11,187 bases of DNA from Ruminococcus sp. CAG:563. Lineage in GTDB: Bacteria; Bacillota; Clostridia; Oscillospirales; Acutalibacteraceae. The translations under genes and the position numbers were made by a program. The notes under the pieces are model-generated. The model worked only from the letters and a program-made list of their open reading frames with translations. It did not search any database and had not been told where the DNA came from. How positions within the stretch are numbered: the first letter of the stretch is position 1; the number at the start of each line of letters is the position of its first letter. Below are positions 7,201 through 11,187 of the stretch, one piece after another. The stretch spans positions 1 to 11,187 of the forward strand of contig FR882077.1 of assembly GCA_000434915.1 (NCBI GenBank), read 5' to 3'.

Positions 7201-10200
7201 CGTTACCTGCCGTTGCCTTTTCGAAATCGAAAATGCTTTCGTCTGCCTTGTAAAGGCGCAGGGAAATATTGGCGCTAACATTGACATCGGTCTTGACCTT
7301 AGCGGTTACGGTAACGTTACGAACGCCCGAAGCTTCGTTACCGGTGAACGAGAAGCCGTTCATTACACCTGCCAGATCATTGGTCATTTCAAAGATGATA
7401 TCGTTCGTGTTGAACGTTACGGGATTGTTCTTGTATGTTGCAACAAGCGGAAGCTCTTCAGCAACGCCGTAAATCACGTTGATATTATCCTTTGTAAAGC
7501 TGAGAGCCGTGGGTCTTGTGATAACCTCGATTGTTTTGCTTCCGACAACCTTTCCGTCAACCACAACCTGAATATCGACCTTGCCCTTTGCAACGGCGGT
7601 AAATTTATTACCGTTGAGAGTGCCGACTGTTTCATCGGAAAGTCGGAGTGTTGCGTTCTTCGGAATCTCGGTCATATTTCCTGCCGCACCGACGCCTGTC
7701 AGCGAAACATCGAAGGAAGAACCTACGGTCAGGTAGTCCGTTGCGGTGTTAACGATAGCGTGGTCAAATTCCTTTGAAGTTACAGCCGTGGAAACGATTA
7801 CAAGTGATGAGCTTACGGAACGCTCCACGCTGTCGCACGGGCGGTTAACAACGGTTACCTCGTCCGAGCCCTCCTGCTTTGCGTCATAGGTTGCGGATCC
7901 GCCGCCGTCAAGCTCCATAGCGTCCACACAGCCTGCGTCAATGAGAATCTGTGCAACCTCATAATACGTTGCGCCGACCGAATACGGATACTGACGTCCG
8001 TCAAGTACAAGATTTATAATCTGTCCGTCCGCCGTAATACCGACGCAGCATCTCGGCATCTTTTCGCTTGTTTTGCCGATGAACTGATTTACACCGTCCT
8101 TAACAAGGATTTCCGCACCGCCGACAGCCTCCTGAATATTGTTCTTGTATTTGTTATATTCCGAGGCTTCTCCGATAACCGGTGTGCCGTCCTTGAGGAT
8201 AGCAAAGAAATTATATTCTCTTTCCTTCGTGTAAATGGGGGTATACTCCTTGCCGTTCATAACAAGCAAGCCGAGCGGCTGACCTGTACCCATGTTGAAG
8301 AAGTTGGCGTTTGTGCCGACAACCGCATTGTAATTTTCAATATAGTTATCGGGGTCGTTGGGGTTGGAATGCTTTTTCTGAGCGGCGGCCATCTGCTCGC
8401 TGACAGTTGACAATGCCCATGAAGAAGCGTCATTGTTTGCATAGTTTGCGTAGATATTGACATCGCTTCTGTTGATGTCCGACTTTGACATATAGTATAC
8501 CATCTGCTCGCCGTTCGAATCGACAGCATAGCTGATGTTCTGCGTTATACCCGGAGCAAGCATCGAATCCTTCGAAGAGAATACGCTGTAAATATCCGGC
8601 TTATTCGGGTCATCTGTCGGCTTATCGGGTTTCTCTGGAGCTACCAGATCGTCCTTTGCCAGATTATAAAGATAATCGGCAAATGCGTAACAGCAAGCCT
8701 CTCTGAGGGTATCAAGGCCCGAAAGTCCCCTGCCCGATTCAAGAAGCTGAATCAAAAGGTGATCTCTGTAAGTCGTGAAAATCGACTGACGAACCTCGGC
8801 ATTTGTCAGGCTGCCCGGGAAGCGGTTGTTCAGGAAGAACGCCGCTCTTGAACGCATCGAAAGCTCCTCGTTATAGTAGCTTTCAAAAATCTCGCTGAGC
8901 GATGAAGCGCCCGATGTGATTTGGTAAACGATATAGAAGGCATCAAGGTCGGTTTTGATATCGTCATAGCCGAAGCCGCTTTCCTCAACATCGTCAACGC
9001 CGAAATATTTTGTTTTGATTTCTTCGGTCATTGCGTCAAGCTCTGTTGCTTTTACTCTCGGATTTGAATATTCCATCAAGTCGCAAATATCGCCTGCCCA
9101 GCTGCCGAAGTCTGTGTTTGACTGAGTATAGTTCTTATTGCTTGAAATATTCAACGAACCGAACAGATGGTCGAATACCATTTTTTCGCCGTTCGGCATT
9201 GTTATTTCAAGATAATCGATCTCACGAAGCGCATAAGCGATAGTGCCGTTGATTTCGTCCTTTGCGATAACCTCTTTGACGAAAACGGTTTCCTCGGCAC
9301 CTGCCATTGTTACCCAATCGTCATCGTTGTAACGGTCGATACCGGTACGGATGAAGTTGAGCATAAGCTTTGTGGGATCCTTACCAGGGTTGTTCTTGGC
9401 GTAGTCGCTCGCATAGCCCTCAAGCTGAGACATTGCAAGCTTAAAGGTATCCCAGTTAAGCTTGAGCTTGGCAACAACCTCTTGCTTTTTAAGGATTTCG
9501 TTACAGCTTGAGCAATGACTGCCCTCTGTAAGTCCTGTTGATGAATATGTCGGAGCTACCGCCGCATCAATTACCGGAGTATGCTGAAGCATTGCAAGCT
9601 CTCTTGTTTCTCTGATACCGCAAACGGTGCAATAACGTTCCTCTTCACCCTTTTCGGTACAGGTTGCCACCTTGGATACAGTCCATTTTCCGAAGGAATG
9701 TCCGAGTGCCGCAACCGTCTGACGTTCAACGATAATTTCGCCGCAAACGGAGCAGTGACTACCCTCGGTAAGTCCCGATTCGGTGCAGGTAGGTGCAACG
9801 GCGGGATCAATTACAAGCTTATGTCCGCTTGCGTCCGTATAGTCGGATACATAGCTGTGACCGCAGTGACAGGTATAGGTTGTATATCCTCTTTCGGTGC
9901 AGGTCGGTTCCGTAACAACCGCCGTATAGCTGTGGCCGGTAGCCGGAATAACCTCTGTTTCATAGCGGTCACCGCGAATACAGGTTCTCTTCTTAAGTCC
10001 GTTCTCGGTGCAGGTTGCATTCTTGACGATTACCCAATCGCCGAATTCACAGCCGAGAGCTTCGACAAAGTTGCCCTGATATGTGTGTCCGCATTTTTTA
10101 CAAGTATAGGTCGTGTAACCGCGCTCATGACAGGTCGGAGCGGTTACAACGCCTCCGTCATAGCTGTGATTTGTCGCCAGGATAATCTCGGTGTAGCTGT

Positions 10201-11187
10201 CGCCGCAATGACAGGTGTATGTCATGACACCGTTTTCGGTGCAGGTTGCCGGAGTTGTTACAACACCGACGTATTTGTGTCCGAGTGCCGGTACATACGA
10301 CTCCTCGGGAATTTCCGTATGGTTACAACGTTTACATGTGAGCGTTGTATATCCCTTTTCGGTACAGGTCGGCTCGGTTACAACCGAGGTAAAGTCATGA
10401 CCCAAGGCGTCAACCTTATCGACCGTGTCGCTGTATCCGCAAACCGTACATTTGCGAACCGTATAACCGCCCGTTGTGCAGGTCGGCTCAACAACCTCGT
10501 ATGTAAACTTGTGGCCGTATGCCGGAACGATCGTGTCCTCCAGTTTCAACTCATGTCCGCAAATTGAACATATTTTAACGGTGTAGCCGTCCTCGGTACA
10601 GGTCGGCTCGTAAACCTTTGTTGAATCGTAGCTGTGCTCGGTGCCCGTGCTGTCAACGTGCGAATCAACATAGCTGTCATGACAGCGTGAGCAGGTGTGT
10701 GTCGTGTAGCCGTCCTGTGTGCATGTCGGAGGCGTTACAACCGCAACATAATCATGTCCAAGCGCCTTAACAACCTTCTGCGCAACGATAACCTCGTTAC
10801 AGGTTTTGCAGTGACGACCCTCTGTAAGACCGTCCTTGGTGCAGGTAGGCTCAACCGCCGCATCAATCACCTCATCGTGACCCTTGGCAGGAATAACCGC
10901 ACCCTTTTTAACGGCGCCGCACTTTGCGCATTTAAGATCCGCTTCCTTTCCATCCTCGGTACAGGTCGGAGCCTTGTATGTGCCGTCCACCGTGATTGTA
11001 TAGCTGTGTCCCGTTGCTTTAACGATATTGTCAACATAGCTGTAACCGCAGGCACAGGTATGGGTGGTGTATCCGTCCTCTTCGCAAGTCGGAGCGGTAA
11101 CAACCGTCGTATAGGTATGGCCGGTAGCCGGAATAATCTCCTGCTTTTCTATAACGGCACCGCAGACCGAGCAAACCTTGCCGGCGG
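4298..11187 (-). CDS. Giant multidomain surface protein with NAGPA-like phosphodiester glycosidase and wall-binding repeats (5' end missing)
   Basis: This is one uninterrupted frame of at least 2295 codons. It has no stop up to the right edge, and the repeat pattern continues past the first possible internal start (a GTG at 10990), so the real start and signal peptide lie outside. Residues are counted from that GTG. The order is: Cys/His repeats (to 505); an unrecognised globular region (508-783); a short Pro/Lys/Asp linker; a NAGPA-like domain (800-1070); two Ig-like segments (1071-1250); an unrecognised beta-rich region (1251-1495); aromatic wall-binding repeats (1496-2230). The protein ends TGKLVK with no sortase motif or membrane tail, so anchoring is presumably non-covalent through the C-terminal repeats. 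NAGPA-family enzymes hydrolyse sugar-1-phosphodiester linkages; in bacteria, cell-wall polymers or glycolipids are plausible substrates, not shown here. The stop (TAA, 4298-4300) is followed by the hairpin at 4232-4287. Confidence 0.92.
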   Translation of the reverse strand, partial: AGKVCSVCGAVIEKQEIIPATGHTYTTVVTAPTCEEDGYTTHTCACGYSYVDNIVKATGHSYTITVDGTYKAPTCTEDGKEADLKCAKCGAVKKGAVIPAKGHDEVIDAAVEPTCTKDGLTEGRHCKTCNEVIVAQKVVKALGHDYVAVVTPPTCTQDGYTTHTCSRCHDSYVDSHVDSTGTEHSYDSTKVYEPTCTEDGYTVKICSICGHELKLEDTIVPAYGHKFTYEVVEPTCTTGGYTVRKCTVCGYSDTVDKVDALGHDFTSVVTEPTCTEKGYTTLTCKRCNHTEIPEESYVPALGHKYVGVVTTPATCTENGVMTYTCHCGDSYTEIILATNHSYDGGVVTAPTCHERGYTTYTCKKCGHTYQGNFVEALGCEFGDWVIVKNATCTENGLKKRTCIRGDRYETEVIPATGHSYTAVVTEPTCTERGYTTYTCHCGHSYVSDYTDASGHKLVIDPAVAPTCTESGLTEGSHCSVCGEIIVERQTVAALGHSFGKWTVSKVATCTEKGEEERYCTVCGIRETRELAMLQHTPVIDAAVAPTYSSTGLTEGSHCSSCNEILKKQEVVAKLKLNWDTFKLAMSQLEGYASDYAKNNPGKDPTKLMLNFIRTGIDRYNDDDWVTMAGAEETVFVKEVIAKDEINGTIAYALREIDYLEITMPNGEKMVFDHLFGSLNISSNKNYTQSNTDFGSWAGDICDLMEYSNPRVKATELDAMTEEIKTKYFGVDDVEESGFGYDDIKTDLDAFYIVYQITSGASSLSEIFESYYNEELSMRSRAAFFLNNRFPGSLTNAEVRQSIFTTYRDHLLIQLLESGRGLSGLDTLREACCYAFADYLYNLAKDDLVAPEKPDKPTDDPNKPDIYSVFSSKDSMLAPGITQNISYAVDSNGEQMVYYMSKSDINRSDVNIYANYANNDASSWALSTVSEQMAAAQKKHSNPNDPDNYIENYNAVVGTNANFFNMGTGQPLGLLVMNGKEYTPIYTKEREYNFFAILKDGTPVIGEASEYNKYKNNIQEAVGGAEILVKDGVNQFIGKTSEKMPRCCVGITADGQIINLVLDGRQYPYSVGATYYEVAQILIDAGCVDAMELDGGGSATYDAKQEGSDEVTVVNRPCDSVERSVSSSLVIVSTAVTSKEFDHAIVNTATDYLTVGSSFDVSLTGVGAAGNMTEIPKNATLRLSDETVGTLNGNKFTAVAKGKVDIQVVVDGKVVGSKTIEVITRPTALSFTKDNINVIYGVAEELPLVATYKNNPVTFNTNDIIFEMTNDLAGVMNGFSFTGNEASGVRNVTVTAKVKTDVNVSANISLRLYKADESIFDFEKATAGNESLAWNRSVSNSYTIDNKLYYKVDTNKDSVASYVFAIDMKSITAPARLQPLMEYLNGFAGNVGENATPWDYLLALGGRVSDLTNVTVTAKFPEGVDVDVENLRFVNDFFKISSYKYDEATHTLTIVCKWTRQTEGIDPSTANSIGILSGVKITPKKNAQKDKDGLINIDVTGNVSYDIYLDTTQLYKFAKDPENQKKYDIYEYINPNDPEDAGGHFSDTYVTFEDHFSLDEKPLNGWISPNGEQFYYYVNNKKVTGIYCAPDQDGSDKSYYYSFDNDGACTGKLTGLFYDNTAKAYRYARHGELQKGWVMIDNSWYNFDNSYNAQTGSKAFGNVTYEFEDNGRLKHGVWAKTVFGTKYYYGPGCYNRGWATIDGNRYYFENGYRYEGYRMIFKANVRYWYDFGDDGICKDEVVPTGFYEDEKGLSYVIDGIGVYGLYKIDGSYYSFDYYGYARKGFVNVGESHCDLNPGNYYFGDDYKAVNGIAKNQNGDLVYYRNGRPAMVGLVEVDGDYYFAGGANGEVSINKKQYTWANTTSIPNGTYEFGPDGKMLNGIVEKDGTLYYYETGKPKMAGLVMVDGAYYFAGGANGEVSVNKVQYVWQDNGIKLENPNCEFGADGKMLDGIVNKNGTLYYYVMGRPKMAGLIEVDGAYYFAGGANGEISVNKVQYVWQDNGIKLENPNCEFGADGKMLDGIVNKNGTLYYYVMGRPKMAGLIEIDGDYYFAGGTNGELAVSKVQNVWKANGISLSNPNCEFGADGKMLNGIIERDGKLYYYEMGRPKAAGLVEVDGDYYFAGGENGEILVNVKQYTWANSTSLPNGTYEFGADGKMLNGIVEKDGTLYYYEMGKTKTAGLIQIDGDYYFAGGANGEITVNKKQYVWQSNGLLPEDNYEFGADGKMLNGFVTRDDGIYYYDTGKYGRVGLNLIDGDYYFVGYYGKLYTNGTYYVWETNGYSICMNYTFDETGKLVK
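4301..6505 (-). repeat. C-terminal aromatic wall-binding repeats (choline/glucan-binding type)
   Basis: Residues 1496-2230 are full of short aromatic-glycine motifs such as NGWISPNGEQFYYY, GWATIDGNRYYFENG and GLVEVDGDYYFAGG, the pattern of the cell-wall/choline/glucan-binding repeat superfamily. The first part (1496-1765) is irregular. From residue 1766 (nucleotide 5695) to the end there are six full units of 69-70 residues and a partial seventh, each running GL-x-x-x-DG-x-YYFAGG-x-NGE ... EFGADGKMLNGI ... YYYxxGxxK. The likely role is non-covalent attachment to wall polymers or glycans; the actual ligand cannot be told from the sequence. Confidence 0.88.
5059..5416 (-). repeat. Pair of nearly identical 210-bp repeat units
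   Basis: Positions 5059-5206 and 5269-5416 are 148-bp segments offset by exactly 210 bp, and by eye they differ at one base (T at 5138, C at 5348). They encode the second and third of the 69-70-residue wall-binding units, including NPNCEFGADGKMLDGIVNKN. The other units are much more diverged, so this pair reflects a recent duplication or gene conversion. Confidence 0.88.
6506..7240 (-). other. Unrecognised beta-rich region
   Basis: Residues 1251-1495 start with FDFEKATAGNESLAWNRSV, which resembles the beginning of a carbohydrate-binding jelly-roll. They continue with strands such as LTNVTVTAKFPEGVDVDV and KYDEATHTLTIVCKW, then GILSGVKITPK and INIDVTGNVSYDIY, reminiscent of cohesin-like or surface beta-sandwich domains. 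Two domains may be present. I cannot name the family. Confidence 0.45.
7241..7780 (-). other. Two Ig-like (bacterial Big-type) segments
   Basis: Residues about 1071-1158 end in VGTLNGNKFTAVAKGKVDIQ followed by IEVITRP, a pattern typical of bacterial Ig-like group 2 folds. Residues 1159-1250 form a second beta-rich segment (PTALSFTKDNINVIYGV ... VRNVTVTAKV). Such modules often follow NAGPA domains as spacers. No catalytic residues are expected. Confidence 0.6.
7781..8593 (-). other. NAGPA-like phosphodiester glycosidase domain
   Basis: Residues 800-1070 match the family of the human lysosomal uncovering enzyme (N-acetylglucosamine-1-phosphodiester alpha-N-acetylglucosaminidase). Visible signatures are NANFF (894-898), PR-x-x-VGIT (979-986), VLDGRQ (995-1000), the hallmark ELDGGGSAT (1026-1034), and VVNRPCDSVER (1047-1057) followed by a SSSLVIV strand. 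Length and motif order fit a complete domain. Cys occurs where I remember Thr in PRT (here C981) and Ser in RPSD (here C1052); that comparison is from memory. Confidence 0.88.
8642..9469 (-). other. Unrecognised globular region of about 275 aa in the giant protein
   Basis: Residues 508-783 lie between the Cys/His repeats and the linker to the NAGPA domain. The region is non-repetitive and looks like a folded domain, predicted mixed alpha/beta with a helical second half. Conspicuous stretches are FDHLFGSL (606-613), NTDFGSWAGDICDLMEY (625-641) and REACCYAFADYLYNLA (763-778). The FGSWAGD segment, rich in Asp, Trp and Gly, could belong to an active or binding site. I do not recognise the family and assign no function. 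Confidence 0.6.
9476..11187 (-). repeat. About 14 Cys/His repeats of about 40 aa in the giant surface protein
   Basis: The typical unit is GHxY...PTCTExGYTTYTC-x(1-2)-CG, with one His and three Cys. I count 14 units plus a partial one (VCSVCG) at the right edge. Three flavours alternate: GYTTYTC-type, a GLTEGxHCxxC type preceded by IDxAVxPTC (three units), and a K/E-rich GLKKR or GEEER type. Similar repeats are common in large secreted proteins of Clostridia; their function is not established as far as I know. The Cys/His spacing could bind zinc or form disulfides. Two units have lost a Cys: the tenth has Arg in place of the last Cys, and the final unit has Tyr in PTY. Confidence 0.9.

Noticed and set aside
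9581..10567. Plus-strand open frame of 328 codons
   Set aside because: It is antisense to the regular Cys/His repeats. Its repeated TALTGRxGYN-like pattern only mirrors those repeats.

Overview
The window looks like chromosomal DNA from a Gram-positive Clostridia-type bacterium (Bacillota), possibly an Oscillospiraceae-like gut organism. The evidence is a class B sortase, a surface protein with wall-binding aromatic repeats, Cys-pair surface repeats common in Clostridia, strong AGGAGG-type ribosome binding sites and type I-C-like CRISPR repeats. The genus is an inference; no marker gene is present.

Layout, left to right. Positions 1-101 are the leader-distal end of a CRISPR array: two repeats and one spacer, with a degenerate last repeat. 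The rest of the array and any cas genes lie outside the left edge. Positions 102-604 hold no intact gene. On the minus strand there is a decayed serine recombinase (resolvase) that keeps a good promoter, a ribosome binding site and a clear N-terminus, but has lost its middle. All intact genes are on the minus strand. They are a membrane-anchored calcineurin-like phosphoesterase (605-1813) with its own extended -10 promoter and terminator, a class B sortase (2029-2829) with a terminator, and a Wzx/MOP-type polysaccharide flippase (2866-4176) 36 bp upstream of the sortase and probably co-transcribed with it.

The right 60% of the window (4298 to the edge) is one giant gene whose 5' end lies outside. 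The 2295 visible residues contain, in order: about 14 Cys/His repeats of about 40 aa; an unrecognised globular region of about 275 aa; a NAGPA-like phosphodiester glycosidase domain; two Ig-like segments; an unrecognised beta-rich region; and a C-terminal array of aromatic wall-binding repeats ending in six and a half copies of a 69-70-residue unit. A strong hairpin separates this gene from the flippase.

Taken together the genes point to cell-envelope work. The giant protein is probably held on the wall non-covalently by its C-terminal repeats, and it carries a domain predicted to cleave sugar-phosphodiester bonds. The flippase would move lipid-linked glycans, the sortase would attach some other protein to the wall, and the phosphoesterase probably faces outward. 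That they share one pathway is only an inference from proximity. I did not find a clearly new defence or mobile system; the least explained material is the unrecognised domains of the giant protein and the recombinase relic beside the CRISPR array.
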